Source: Mycobacterium sp. PSTR-4-N (GTDB lineage Bacteria > Actinomycetota > Actinomycetes > Mycobacteriales > Mycobacteriaceae). From it: a stretch of DNA of 64,000 nucleotides. The notes below the pieces were generated by a model. It worked only from the letters and a program-made list of their open reading frames with translations. It was not told the DNA's origin and ran no database searches. The stretch lies in contig NZ_JAKRFN010000001.1 in NCBI RefSeq assembly GCF_022348085.1, positions 124,001 through 188,000 on the forward strand. Direction: 5' to 3'. Position numbers and translations under genes: made by a program. Shown here piece after piece: positions 16,308 to 25,027 of this stretch; position 1 is the first letter of the stretch, and each line of letters begins with the position of its first letter.

Positions 16308-18026
16308 GTGACCGCCCCCCGCCACCAGACCATCCCCGCCGGCTTGACCGTTGCCGACACCGAAGTCGACCTGCTGGTCGTCGGTTCCGGCACTGGTCTC
16401 GCAGCCGCCCTCGCTGCGCACGAGCGAGGCCTAACCGTGCTCGTCATCGAGAAATCCGGGGTAGTCGGCGGCTCCACAGCGCGCTCGGGGGGTGCGCTGT
16501 GGCTGCCGGCCAGTCCCGTCATCGCCGAGGGTGGGGGAAATGATCCCTCGAGTCGCGCGGAGACCTATCTGCGTGCGGTGGTCGGCGACTCCGCGCCCGA
16601 AGCGCGCTCAGCGGCGTACCTGAAGCAGTTGCCCGCCACCGTCGACATGCTGCGGCGTACGACGCCGATGAAGCTGTTCTGGGCCAAGGACTACTCCGAC
16701 TACCACCCCGAGGCAGCCGGCGGATCCGCGGCCGGACGAACCTGTGAATGCCGTCCTCTGGACACCGCGATGTTGGGCCCGTACCGATCGGCGCTGCGAC
16801 CGGGGATCATGGAGGTCAGCATTCCCATGCCGACCACCGGAGCCGATTACCGGTGGCTGAACCTGATGAGCCGAGTCCCCCGCAAGGGAATTCCGACCAT
16901 CGCCAAGCGGTTGGCGCAAGGCGTCGGTGGCTTGCTCCTGGGCCGTCGCTACGCCGCGGGAGGCCAAGCGTTGGCGGCGGGACTGTTCGCCGGCGCCGTC
17001 CGCGCCGGCATTCCGATCTGGCTCGACACCACGCTGACGTCTCTGACCACCGAAGGTCCCCGAGTCACCGGCGCTGTCATCGAACACCGCCGCGCCAGCT
17101 ACACGATCACCGCCCGCCGCGGCGTGGTTCTCGCGGCAGGCGGATTCGACCACGATATGGACATGCGTCATAAGTTCCAGTCGGAAAGCCTTGGTGCTCA
17201 TCTGAGTTTGGGCGCGGACACCAACACCGGCGACGCCATCCGCATCGGCCAGGACGTCGGCGCGGACATTGCGCTGATGGATCAGTCATGGTGGTTCCCT
17301 GCGGTCGCACCGCTGCCCGACGCGGCGCCCGCAGTCTTGCTGGCCGAGCGGTCACTGCCCGGATCGTTCATCGTGAATCAGCACGGGCAGCGGTTCGCCA
17401 ACGAATCGGCGGACTACATGAGCTTCGGGCAGCGCATCCTGGCTCTCGAGAGCGCCGGCACGCCCGTCGAGACGATGTGGATGGTGTTCGACCAGCAGTA
17501 CCGCAACAGCTATGTCTTTGCCGCAGAACTGTTCCCACGCATGCCCATTCCGCAGCACTGGTACGACGCGGGCATCGCGGTACGTTCCGAAGACTTCGCC
17601 GAACTGGCCGCCAAGATGGGGGTTCCGGTAGGCGACTTCCAGTCGACCGTTACCCGTTTCAACGAAAACGCCTCGGCGGGGCAGGATCCCGATTTCGAAC
17701 GCGGTCGTAGCGCCTATGATCGCTACTACGGCGACCCCACCATCACCCCGAACCCGAATCTGCGCCCGCTCGTCAAGGGTCCGTTCTACGCGGTCAAGAT
17801 GGTACTCAGCGATCTCGGCACCTGCGGCGGGTTGCGCGCCGACGAGCACGCGCGGGTACTGCGTGAGGACGGCACTGTCATCGACGGGCTCTACGCCATC
17901 GGGAACACTGCAGCCAACGCCTTCGGGCACACCTATCCCGGTGCAGGGGCGACCATCGCTCAGGGATTAGTGTACGGCTACATCGCCGCACTCGACGCCG
18001 CGCAACGCCAGCCCGTCCGCGTCTGA
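16308..18026 (+). CDS. kstD: KstD-like FAD-dependent 3-ketosteroid dehydrogenase
   Basis: Flavoprotein of 572 residues in the family that introduces a 1,2 double bond in ring A of 3-ketosteroids. The FAD motif VVGSGTGLAAALAA is near residues 25-38 and GGSTARSGGALWLP follows. The C-terminal HTYPGAGATIAQG gives Y543 and G547, matching the Tyr/Gly pair (Y487, G491) that holds the substrate ketone in the Rhodococcus enzyme. Frame is open upstream, but the -10 box at 16295 and the divergent gap favour GTG 16308. A 4-(5-alpha)-dehydrogenase or other member of the family remains possible. Divergence from kshA joins the two ring-B-opening activities. Confidence 0.8.
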   Translation: MTAPRHQTIPAGLTVADTEVDLLVVGSGTGLAAALAAHERGLTVLVIEKSGVVGGSTARSGGALWLPASPVIAEGGGNDPSSRAETYLRAVVGDSAPEARSAAYLKQLPATVDMLRRTTPMKLFWAKDYSDYHPEAAGGSAAGRTCECRPLDTAMLGPYRSALRPGIMEVSIPMPTTGADYRWLNLMSRVPRKGIPTIAKRLAQGVGGLLLGRRYAAGGQALAAGLFAGAVRAGIPIWLDTTLTSLTTEGPRVTGAVIEHRRASYTITARRGVVLAAGGFDHDMDMRHKFQSESLGAHLSLGADTNTGDAIRIGQDVGADIALMDQSWWFPAVAPLPDAAPAVLLAERSLPGSFIVNQHGQRFANESADYMSFGQRILALESAGTPVETMWMVFDQQYRNSYVFAAELFPRMPIPQHWYDAGIAVRSEDFAELAAKMGVPVGDFQSTVTRFNENASAGQDPDFERGRSAYDRYYGDPTITPNPNLRPLVKGPFYAVKMVLSDLGTCGGLRADEHARVLREDGTVIDGLYAIGNTAANAFGHTYPGAGATIAQGLVYGYIAALDAAQRQPVRV

Positions 18027-18035
18027 CGCGTCCGG

Positions 18036-18701
18036 CTACTCGGCGTCCTCGGCTTCGACCTGCTTCTCGATCTCGTACCAGAACGTTGGATCCGGCCACG
18101 GAATCTTGGCGTCCTCACCGACTTTCGGGAACTTGGCTTCGGCCTCGTCGAGATCCTTGATGAGCTTCAAGGTCAGCTCTCGCTCTGAGGTGTAGTAGCG
18201 CTCGGCCCAGTCCAGGGCAATCTTGGCATAGGCCCACGACGGGTCCGCTCCCGCCCACCGCGCCTCCTTGGCAGCGTCGCTCTGCATCTGGTCGACGTAG
18301 GCGATGTGTTCCTGGAGCATGGCCTTGAGCGCTGCGGGATCGCTCAGGTGGCCAAGTGTGATCCGAAGCAGCGCTGGGTGTTTCAGCGACGGCGGCTCCA
18401 CCGGAGCTTCGCGAGCCCACTGGGTGGCGGCGTCCAAGCCTGATGGCGTGATCTTGTAGAGCCGGCGGGATCGGGTGCCGTTGTTCTCCACCCGCGAGGT
18501 CAGATATCCGCGCTTCTCGAGTTTCTTCAACTCCGAGTAGATCTGGCTGTACGCGGGGCTGCCGTAGTAGAACCGCATGCTCCAGTCGATCCACTTGCGG
18601 ATGTCGTACCCGGACAGTTCCTGCTCGTAGGAGAGCATGCCCAGCAGTGCCCAGCTGGTGGCGGCCAGCTGCGGCTTGCCCGACGGTTCGGAATCTGTCA
18701 C
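18036..18701 (-). CDS. PadR-family transcriptional regulator
   Basis: A 221-residue regulator. The winged-helix domain occupies about residues 10-100 (TSWALLGMLSYEQELSGYDIRKW, then YSQIYSELKKLEKRGYLTSR and RRLYKITPSG), followed by the long C-terminal dimerisation helix region (EHIAYVDQM...LALDWAERYY-like). GTG 18701 is preferred; longer in-frame sequence upstream is not PadR-like. It ends ten bases after the convergent KstD-like gene and is divergent from the flavin reductase, which it may control. Confidence 0.85.
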   Translation of the reverse strand: MTDSEPSGKPQLAATSWALLGMLSYEQELSGYDIRKWIDWSMRFYYGSPAYSQIYSELKKLEKRGYLTSRVENNGTRSRRLYKITPSGLDAATQWAREAPVEPPSLKHPALLRITLGHLSDPAALKAMLQEHIAYVDQMQSDAAKEARWAGADPSWAYAKIALDWAERYYTSERELTLKLIKDLDEAEAKFPKVGEDAKIPWPDPTFWYEIEKQVEAEDAE

Positions 18702-18784
18702 TGACCGAGCGTAACAACCCAGGTCATCGGCCTGCATCTGATGAACCGCTGGGCGGGACGGACCATTGCACGCCGGCGTCGCTC

Positions 18785-18798
18785 CCGACGATCGTTGG
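18785..18798. promoter_or_regulatory. Short imperfect palindrome before flavin reductase gene
   Basis: CCGACGATCGTTGG, 12 of 14 positions symmetric with ACGATCGT as its core, 30 bases before the flavin reductase start and in the PadR/reductase divergent gap. A candidate PadR site, with weak support. Confidence 0.25.
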
Positions 18799-18827
18799 GT
18801 GGCCACCACCGAAGGGACGCGATCACC

Positions 18828-19364
18828 ATGCAAGCCGACACTTCTGGACCTGCGACACCGTTGCGGCCGGCGCCGCAGGACATGCGCGCTGTGCTCGGGC
18901 ATTTCTGCACCGGTGTCGCCGTCATCACCGGCCATGACGGCCGTAGTCCGCTGGGTTTCACGTGCCAGTCGGTGACCTCGGTTTCCCTTGACCCGCCCTA
19001 TGTGTCGTTCTGCCCCGCCCTGTCATCCACCAGCTGGCCGGCGATCCGCGCTACAGGCCGTCTCTGCATCAACGTTCTGGCCGACCATCAGGAAGCCGTC
19101 TGCGCGCAGTTCGCCCGCCGATCGGACGATAAGTTCGCCACCGTCGAGTGGAGTCCCGCCGGCAATGGAGCCCCGCGCATCCACGGCGCGCTGGCCACCA
19201 TCGAGGCCGACGTGGAGTTCGAGCACGGCGCCGGTGATCACACCATCGTCGTCGTCCATGTCACCGCACTTCAGGCGCACAGTGGCCGACCGCTGCTGTT
19301 CTACCGCGGTGACTTCGGCGGCTTCGCCGACGGGCCCGTGGGCGAAGCGATGTCGGTGTCGTGA
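18828..19364 (+). CDS. Flavin reductase, HsaB-like
   Basis: A 178-residue flavin-reductase-domain protein that would supply reduced flavin to a monooxygenase. It matches HsaB-type sequences: MRAVLGHFCTGVAVIT, GFTCQSVTSVSLDPPYVSFCP, SSTSWPAIRATGRLCINVL, DDKFATVEW and the end signature RPLLFYRGDFGGF. ATG 18828 follows GAAGGGA (18811-18817). No HsaA-type partner is adjacent; the closest in this window is the gene at 36808. It overlaps the thioesterase gene by four bases (GTGA). Confidence 0.85.
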   Translation: MQADTSGPATPLRPAPQDMRAVLGHFCTGVAVITGHDGRSPLGFTCQSVTSVSLDPPYVSFCPALSSTSWPAIRATGRLCINVLADHQEAVCAQFARRSDDKFATVEWSPAGNGAPRIHGALATIEADVEFEHGAGDHTIVVVHVTALQAHSGRPLLFYRGDFGGFADGPVGEAMSVS

Positions 19365-19948
19365 GTGCAGCCGACCACCACGTTCCAGAAGAGCTCTATC
19401 GAGGGTTGACCCGGTCGGTGCGCCGACTGGTCGACGTGACGATCCGCAGCGAGGCCGACACCGCCACCCTCACGGCAGCGAAGGCCACGATCGATGACGC
19501 CGCAGAAGAGCTGAGCCGAGCGCCACTCGCGGACTACCTAGGGAACCAGCCGGCATCCGACGGGTCGTCTCGCGCCTGGGGCAATGTCGTCATGGGACTG
19601 CGCAATCCCTTCGCGCCGCCGCTGATCGTCCACCACGCTCCCGATGGACAGGTCTGGGCAGATGTCGTACTCGGCGCTGCCTACGAGGGTCCGCCCGGAC
19701 ACGTGCACGGCGGGATCTGCGCCTTGCTCCTCGACCACATGTTGGGGGCCACGGCACACGAGTCTGGTCGACCAGCCGTCACCGGAACACTGACCGTCCG
19801 CTATGAGGCGGGCACCCCGCTCGGCCCGCTGCACGCCAAAGCACGCATCGACCGCGTCGAGGGTCGCAAAGTCTTCGCGGTCGGGCACCTCGCCACCGAG
19901 GCCGGCGTCACGGTCCGAGCGGACGGGGTGTTCTTCCGTCAGGGCTGA
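19361..19948 (+). CDS. Hotdog-fold thioesterase (PaaI/4HBT family)
   Basis: A 195-residue protein whose C-terminal half carries the hotdog signature: GPPGHVHGGICALLLDHMLG (about residues 106-126, with the HGG turn on the central helix) and GTLTVRYEAGTPLGPL. It would hydrolyse an acyl-CoA, either as a pathway step or to recover CoA. GTG 19361 overlaps the reductase stop. It ends the island; the ssrA terminator begins 20 bases later. Confidence 0.85.
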   Translation: MSAADHHVPEELYRGLTRSVRRLVDVTIRSEADTATLTAAKATIDDAAEELSRAPLADYLGNQPASDGSSRAWGNVVMGLRNPFAPPLIVHHAPDGQVWADVVLGAAYEGPPGHVHGGICALLLDHMLGATAHESGRPAVTGTLTVRYEAGTPLGPLHAKARIDRVEGRKVFAVGHLATEAGVTVRADGVFFRQG

Positions 19949-19964
19949 ACGAGCCGATGAACAG

Positions 19965-19997
19965 AAAAACAGGCCAGAGACTGTGTCTCTGGCCTGT
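19965..19997. terminator. Intrinsic terminator of ssrA (also stops the thioesterase unit)
   Basis: Perfect 13-base arms at 19969-19981 and 19985-19997 (ACAGGCCAGAGAC and its complement) with a 3-base loop, followed on the minus strand by a five-T run (19965-19969) just past the stem. This is a classical factor-independent terminator seven bases beyond the mature 3' end of ssrA. It can also end plus-strand transcription. Confidence 0.9.
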
Positions 19998-20003
19998 CCG
20001 TCT

Positions 20004-20372
20004 TGGTGGAGCTGCCGGGAATCGAACCCGGGTCCTACGGCATTCCCTCAAGGCTTCTCCGTGCGCAGTTCGCTATGCCTCTACTCGGATCTCCTGATCA
20101 CGCGAACAAGTCAGGATGACGATCCCAGTCGCTGTTTGATGTCCCCGTACATCCCGCGACCGGATGTATGGGTGGGTCCCTCTAGCTGATGCCAGGGTCC
20201 GGGCCGAGGGCGCTCCCGGTCTGACAGACTCACCGTCGCTTAGGCAGCGAGGGCGAAGTCGCGCTGATTGGAATCGGCGCTTAATTGGTTGCAACGACGC
20301 TTACGGTGGTCAATTGCCTGCACCGGCACGCTTCCCTTGATTCGATGCGCGAAGTCGAAACCGTTCAGCCCC
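20004..20372 (-). ncRNA. ssrA: Transfer-messenger RNA
   Basis: Rescues stalled ribosomes with SmpB. The RNA is 369 nt with an encoded 3' CCA (20004-20006). The 5' GGGGCUG pairs with the 3' CAGCUCC acceptor strand, the T-arm sequence GGUUCGAUUCC is present, and the 5' side has the conserved GGUUUCGACUUCGCGC segment. The tag frame at 20243-20278 reads ADSNQRDFALAA and is followed by TAA (20240-20242); the M. tuberculosis tag differs slightly. The smpB gene is three genes upstream on the same strand. Confidence 0.97.
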
Positions 20373-20403
20373 TCGCACCCCCGCTGACTTTCAGCAGGAA
20401 GGT

Positions 20404-20413
20404 TCATACTACC
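20404..20413 (-). promoter_or_regulatory. ssrA: Candidate ssrA promoter element
   Basis: On the minus strand TAGTATGA is the only AT-rich -10-like box in the 69-base gap between the GGDEF-EAL stop and ssrA. It lies about 32 bases before the mature 5' end, so the primary transcript would need 5' processing, as expected for RNase P maturation of tmRNA. No convincing -35 box. Confidence 0.3.
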
Positions 20414-20441
20414 GGCCCGTTCAACATGATCCAGTGGGTTT

Positions 20442-22754
20442 TTAGTCCGCGGGCAGTGCGACATCTTCTCGGGTGTCGCCGCGGACGGCTCCGTACTCGG
20501 CGACGATATCGGCGAGCGGCGCCGGCCGGCCGAACAGGTGGCCCTGTGCGAGTCGGCAGCCCGCCGCCAACACCGTCGTCGCCTGATCGGCCGTTTCGAT
20601 GCCCTCGGCGATCACGTCGAGACCCAGGTCGGCGCACAGTCCCACCACCGACCGGTACAGCGTCAATTCCCGCACGGCCTCTGAGCCCACCGTCAGGCTG
20701 CGGTCGAGCTTGACGATGTCGATCGGCAACGCGTGCAGATACGCCAGGGAGTTGTATCCGGCACCGAAGTCGTCGAGGGCGACACGTGCCCCCATCCCGT
20801 TGAACCGGTCGATCTGGGCGGCCGCACCGACCAGGTCCACGATGGGCAGCGTTTCCGTGATTTCCAGCACCAGGCGTCCCGGTTCGACGTCGCACACCGA
20901 CAGGGTTCGCCGGACGTTGTCCTCGAATCCTGGATGACCCAGCCTGGACGCCCCGATGTTGACGTGGACGTCGACGTCGAGGCCGGTACCGGCCACCTGG
21001 GTGCAGGCCAAGTGCAGCACCATCTCGTCGAGCACGGCCCCCAGACCCGCAGATTCTGCCGCCGCGACGAACGTCTCGGGCGGGATCTGCAGACCGGTGG
21101 GGGTCGTCCACCGGGCCAGCGCCTCCACCGCGACCAGCTTTTCGTCGGGTAGGGCGACGATGGGTTGGTAGAGCAGGCTGAAACCGGCCGGCACCCCACC
21201 GGCGGCGGCGCGCAACGTGGACGGGAAGTCCGCATGCAGCCCGGCCGAGGGTTGGTACACCACCACGGTGTTCTTGCCGAGTCGCTTGCCTGCATACATC
21301 GAGATGTCGGCCTGCCGGAGCAGATCGTCCGAGCTCAGCGCGCTGGGCCCAACTCCCGAATGCACCAGGCCCATGCTCGCCCGCACTCTCAACGACCAGC
21401 CGTGCAACGGGAACGGGTCCCGCAGCGCGATCCGGAGCCGATCGGCGACGACGTCGGGGTGCTCCGCTTCAGCGTCGATCAGTATCGCGAACTCGTCACC
21501 GCCGATGCGCGCGAGGATGTCGGCCTCGGACAGGCATTTCTGCAGCCGCTCCCCGACGGCGCGCAGGAGTTCGTCACCGGCCGCGTGCCCGTACCGGTCA
21601 TTGACGTCTTTGAAGTCGTCGAGGTCGACGAAGATCAGTCCGAATTCGCCGTCGCGCATCGCGGCCTCGAGTCGCTGAGCGAACAAGAGCCGGTTGGGCA
21701 GCCCGGTCAGCGCATCGTGCATGACCTGATGGGCGAGGCGCCGCTGCACCTCGTAGAGCCTGCGGGTCAACAGGCGCTGCTGCCCCATCGCCACGACCTG
21801 CCGCGCCGCCACCAGGACCACCATGACGACCGCGGTGGCGACCACCATCGGGCCCAACTCGTTGCCCGTGAGGATGTGGAACGCCAACAGCACCGTGATG
21901 CCGAGAAACCCGGAGTACGGCAGCACCAGCTGCGCCCAGTCGATGAGTCGCGATGCCGTCGTCGGCACCGGCTCGGGATCGCGGGGTCGCATCGACAGCG
22001 CGACGAACAGCGGCCCCAGCGCCAAGCCCATCTCGCCCCACATCGCCGCGCCGTGCATGCCCAGTGTGTCGAAATAGGCGACCACCCGATCGGAGGCCGC
22101 GATCAGCACGAGTCCACTGCCCAGCTGCAGGTAGTTGACGCGGTACGGATGTTCGGCGTGATACACCATGCCGGTCACGGCGGCGACGACCACGACGACG
22201 ATCTCGGCCAGCGCGAAGGGAACCTGCACCGCCGCACTGTCGATTCGTGGAAACGACGACGTCGACGGATCGCCCAGGCCGAAGATGACCAGGATCGCGA
22301 AGGAAGCGGCAGCCACCAATCCGTCCAGCAGCGTCAGCGCCGCAGCGTGTCGCAGCGACCCGTCGCGCGGTACGGAGAGCCGGCCCCCGCGCAGCGCCAA
22401 CACCAGCACCGACGCCAAGCTCAGCGGCGGGAACAGCCAGTAGAACGCCACCCACACCGGGAACGAATCGGTGCCGAGCAGCCACCAGCACGCCTCACCC
22501 GCCAGCAGACTTGCGATGGCACCGATGGCCAGCAGACGCCACCACCGAGCGGTGCCGTGCACCCGCCGCACGACGAGTAGGCCGTAGCCGATGGCGCCCA
22601 CAGAGGTGCAGCACATGACCGCCGCGGCGATTCGGTGGGACACCTCATCACCCCAGGGCGCGAACGTATTGACCGCCAACAGCGCGGTGACGGCAACGAC
22701 AAGCGAGACACGCGCCCCGAACCCCGTACGGCCACCTCCCTCGACTGACGACAC
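20442..22754 (-). CDS. Membrane-bound GGDEF-EAL cyclic-di-GMP protein
   Basis: A 770-residue protein with both cyclic-di-GMP synthesis and breakdown domains. About nine hydrophobic segments fill residues 15-310. The GGDEF domain spans about 335-500 with an intact GGDEF at 418-422 (ARIGGDEFAIL) and DLDDFKDVNDRYGHAAGDELL. The EAL domain spans about 515-760 with E544-A-L, DDFGAGYNSLAYL, VKLDRSL and IAEGIETADQ, so both active sites look intact. Mycobacteria usually carry a GAF-GGDEF-EAL protein instead; here the sensor part is a multi-pass membrane domain of unknown ligand. ATG 22754 gives the full first helix. Confidence 0.92.
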   Translation of the reverse strand: MSSVEGGGRTGFGARVSLVVAVTALLAVNTFAPWGDEVSHRIAAAVMCCTSVGAIGYGLLVVRRVHGTARWWRLLAIGAIASLLAGEACWWLLGTDSFPVWVAFYWLFPPLSLASVLVLALRGGRLSVPRDGSLRHAAALTLLDGLVAAASFAILVIFGLGDPSTSSFPRIDSAAVQVPFALAEIVVVVVAAVTGMVYHAEHPYRVNYLQLGSGLVLIAASDRVVAYFDTLGMHGAAMWGEMGLALGPLFVALSMRPRDPEPVPTTASRLIDWAQLVLPYSGFLGITVLLAFHILTGNELGPMVVATAVVMVVLVAARQVVAMGQQRLLTRRLYEVQRRLAHQVMHDALTGLPNRLLFAQRLEAAMRDGEFGLIFVDLDDFKDVNDRYGHAAGDELLRAVGERLQKCLSEADILARIGGDEFAILIDAEAEHPDVVADRLRIALRDPFPLHGWSLRVRASMGLVHSGVGPSALSSDDLLRQADISMYAGKRLGKNTVVVYQPSAGLHADFPSTLRAAAGGVPAGFSLLYQPIVALPDEKLVAVEALARWTTPTGLQIPPETFVAAAESAGLGAVLDEMVLHLACTQVAGTGLDVDVHVNIGASRLGHPGFEDNVRRTLSVCDVEPGRLVLEITETLPIVDLVGAAAQIDRFNGMGARVALDDFGAGYNSLAYLHALPIDIVKLDRSLTVGSEAVRELTLYRSVVGLCADLGLDVIAEGIETADQATTVLAAGCRLAQGHLFGRPAPLADIVAEYGAVRGDTREDVALPAD

Positions 22755-22782
22755 GCGCGTCGGCTACCCGCGCTAGAAGTAG

Positions 22783-23634
22783 CTAACCAGCGGCGATCAG
22801 CGCGACGGAGGCGAACGCGAGAATCATTCCGAACACCTGCGAGCGAGTGACGGACTCCCGCAGGACCGCCACCGCGAGCGCCACGGTCGCCGCCGGGTAC
22901 AGCGCCACCAACACACCCGTCAAGGACAGCAGCGACGAGTGCAGCGCGAGCAGGGTCGCCACGTTGGCCACGGTGTCGAGCACGCCGGCGAGCAGCGCCA
23001 GCCGCAGCGGAACCCCACGCACCAGCACGAAGTTCGCGGTCAGCAGCGCAGCGATCATGACGATGGCCGTCGCCGCCAACCGCCCGAACACCAGCGGCCA
23101 GAGTCCCGCCGACACTGGTACTTGATCGAGGATCACGAAGTTCATGCCGAACGCGATGCCCGACCCGACCGTCAACCAGGCGACCTTGACGGTGAACCGG
23201 TGCGGGCTCGGATCGCCGTCGAGGTTCTCCGCCTGCCGGCTGACCATGACGACCGCGACCAGCGCTACGACCACGCCCACAAGGGCGAGTGCGCTGGGCC
23301 GCTCCCCCAACGCCACGCCGAAACCCACCGGCACGGCCGCGACCAGCACCGATGTCATGGGCGACACCACCGAGATGGGCCCGGACCCCAGAGCGGCATA
23401 GAACCACCACACCCCGAACGCCTGGCCCACGCCCGCGAACAGTCCCCACAGCACCGCGGCCCGGCTCAGCTCACCGCCCACTGGCACGGCGACGACGGTC
23501 AGCAGAATCAGCGCCAGCGGATAGGACAGGACGACCACCCGCAACGCTGCGACGCGGCGCGACGCGAACCCGCCGACGAAGTCGCTGACGCCGTAGCCCA
23601 GCGCCGCGATCAGCGCACTGAGAATCCCGGTCAG
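22783..23634 (-). CDS. EamA/DMT-family transporter with probable CTG start
   Basis: A 283-residue ten-helix drug/metabolite transporter of unknown substrate, with the two EamA repeats ([11 protein letters not shown] near the N-terminus; [22 protein letters not shown] near the C-terminus). The first conventional start is TTG 23544, which would cut off the first conserved helix ([24 protein letters not shown]). Translated sequence is homologous right up to CTG 23634, which overlaps the smpB stop as CTGA, the same geometry as ATGA coupling. No ATG, GTG or TTG occurs in frame further upstream near the junction. CTG initiation by coupling is inferred; TTG 23544 is the alternative. Confidence 0.75.
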   Translation of the reverse strand: MTGILSALIAALGYGVSDFVGGFASRRVAALRVVVLSYPLALILLTVVAVPVGGELSRAAVLWGLFAGVGQAFGVWWFYAALGSGPISVVSPMTSVLVAAVPVGFGVALGERPSALALVGVVVALVAVVMVSRQAENLDGDPSPHRFTVKVAWLTVGSGIAFGMNFVILDQVPVSAGLWPLVFGRLAATAIVMIAALLTANFVLVRGVPLRLALLAGVLDTVANVATLLALHSSLLSLTGVLVALYPAATVALAVAVLRESVTRSQVFGMILAFASVALIAAG

Positions 23635-24128
23635 GAGGTCATGCCCTTGACGCGGCGTCCCAGCTCGCGGGTGACCTCACGCTCGGCGTCTCGGCGCGCC
23701 AGATCCTGACGCTTGTCGTGTGCTTGCTTACCGCGGGCCAGCGCGAGCTCGACCTTGACCTTGCCGCCGGTGAAGTAGAGCGACAGCGGCACCAGGGTCA
23801 GGTTCCCGTCGCGGGTCTTCCCCACCAGCGTGTCGATCTCTCGCCGGTGCAGCAGCAGCTTGCGGTTACGTCGCGGGGCGTGGTTGGTCCAGGTGCCGTG
23901 GTGATACTCCGGAATGTGCAGATTGCGCAGCCAGATCTCGCCGTCGTCGACGGTGGCGAAGGCATCGGCCAGCGACGCCTGCCCCTCCCGCAGACTCTTG
24001 ACCTCGGTGCCCATCAGCGCGACGCCGGCCTCGAAGGTCTCGAGGATCGAGAAGTTGTGGCGGGCTTTGCGGTTCGTCGCCACCACCTGGTTGTTGGTGT
24101 CTTTGACGCCTTTGGTCTTCTTCGCCAT
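23631..24128 (-). CDS. smpB: SsrA-binding protein SmpB
   Basis: Binds tmRNA and delivers it to stalled ribosomes. The 165-residue length fits actinobacterial Smp[42 protein letters not shown] and the basic tail [18 protein letters not shown] are all typical. ATG 24128 gives the usual MAKK start; in-frame sequence upstream is ftsX shadow. Two bases separate it from the ftsX stop, so it belongs to the ftsE-ftsX-smpB unit, and its substrate RNA ssrA is encoded 3.3 kb downstream. Confidence 0.97.
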   Translation of the reverse strand: MAKKTKGVKDTNNQVVATNRKARHNFSILETFEAGVALMGTEVKSLREGQASLADAFATVDDGEIWLRNLHIPEYHHGTWTNHAPRRNRKLLLHRREIDTLVGKTRDGNLTLVPLSLYFTGGKVKVELALARGKQAHDKRQDLARRDAEREVTRELGRRVKGMTS

Positions 24129-24130
24129 CG

Positions 24131-25027
24131 CTACCGCCGCACGTAGAGACGCAACGTGACGTATGAGGTGATGCCGGACATCGCGAGGCCGAGCAGCAAC
24201 ATCCACGGCGCGCTGTAGTAGAGCACGTCCGCGTAGTCCACCCTGGCGATCAGATTTGCTTGATAGAACTGGTTGAGCGCGCTCTCCAGGAACAGTGCCC
24301 GCACCGCGATCAACCCCGCGATCGCGATCACCACCCCGACGAAGGCCGCCAGCATCGCCTCCAGAAGGAACGGTAGCTGGGTGTACCAGCGGGTGGCGCC
24401 GACCAAGCGCATGATCCCGATCTCGGTGCGGCGGGTGTACGCCGCGACCTGAACCATGTTGGCGATCAACAGCACCGCTCCGATGGCCTGCACCAGCGCC
24501 ACCGCGAACGCGACGTTGCTGATGCCGTCGAGGACCGCGAACAGCCGGTCGATCAGGTCCTTCTGGTTCAACACGTTGAGCACGCCGGGCTGGCCGATCA
24601 TCGCGTCGTCGAAGTCCTTGTGCTGCTCGGGATCGTCGAGCTTGACGACGAACGACGCGGGGAACGCATCCTTGCCCGCGACGTCCTTGTACTGCGGGAA
24701 CTTTCGGATCGCGTCGTCGTAGGCCTCGTCGCGGTTGAGGAAGCGCACCGAACGGACGTCGTCGCGATCCTCGATGGTCTGGCGCAGCGCCTTGCAGGGA
24801 TCCGCGTCACAGGTCGGGTCGTTGGCCGACACGTCGTTGGTGAGGAAGACCTGGCTCTCCACGCGGTCGAGGTAAATGGCACGGGATTGGTCGGCGAGCC
24901 GCACGACCAGAAGACCGCCACCGAACAGCCCGATCGAGATCGCGGTGGTGAGCACCATCGCGATCGTCATGGTGACGTTGCGACGAAGGCCGGTCAGGAC
25001 TTCGTTGACGAGGAAGCCGAAGCGCAC
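24131..25027 (-). CDS. ftsX: Cell-division ABC permease FtsX
   Basis: Membrane partner of FtsE that transmits ATP hydrolysis to periplasmic peptidoglycan hydrolase (RipC in mycobacteria). The 298 residues hold one N-terminal helix (about 20-45), a large extracellular domain to about 165 with a cysteine pair (DPTCDADPC), and three further helices. GTG 25027 overlaps the ftsE stop by one base. Confidence 0.96.
   Translation of the reverse strand: MRFGFLVNEVLTGLRRNVTMTIAMVLTTAISIGLFGGGLLVVRLADQSRAIYLDRVESQVFLTNDVSANDPTCDADPCKALRQTIEDRDDVRSVRFLNRDEAYDDAIRKFPQYKDVAGKDAFPASFVVKLDDPEQHKDFDDAMIGQPGVLNVLNQKDLIDRLFAVLDGISNVAFAVALVQAIGAVLLIANMVQVAAYTRRTEIGIMRLVGATRWYTQLPFLLEAMLAAFVGVVIAIAGLIAVRALFLESALNQFYQANLIARVDYADVLYYSAPWMLLLGLAMSGITSYVTLRLYVRR

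Noticed and set aside
20004..20030. tRNA-like 3' end near the hotdog thioesterase
   Set aside because: The CCA, acceptor strand and T-arm belong to the tmRNA; no separate tRNA fits.
21165..22580. 471-codon plus-strand frame opposite the GGDEF-EAL gene
   Set aside because: His/Gln/Arg-rich antisense translation; the minus frame encodes intact GGDEF and EAL domains.
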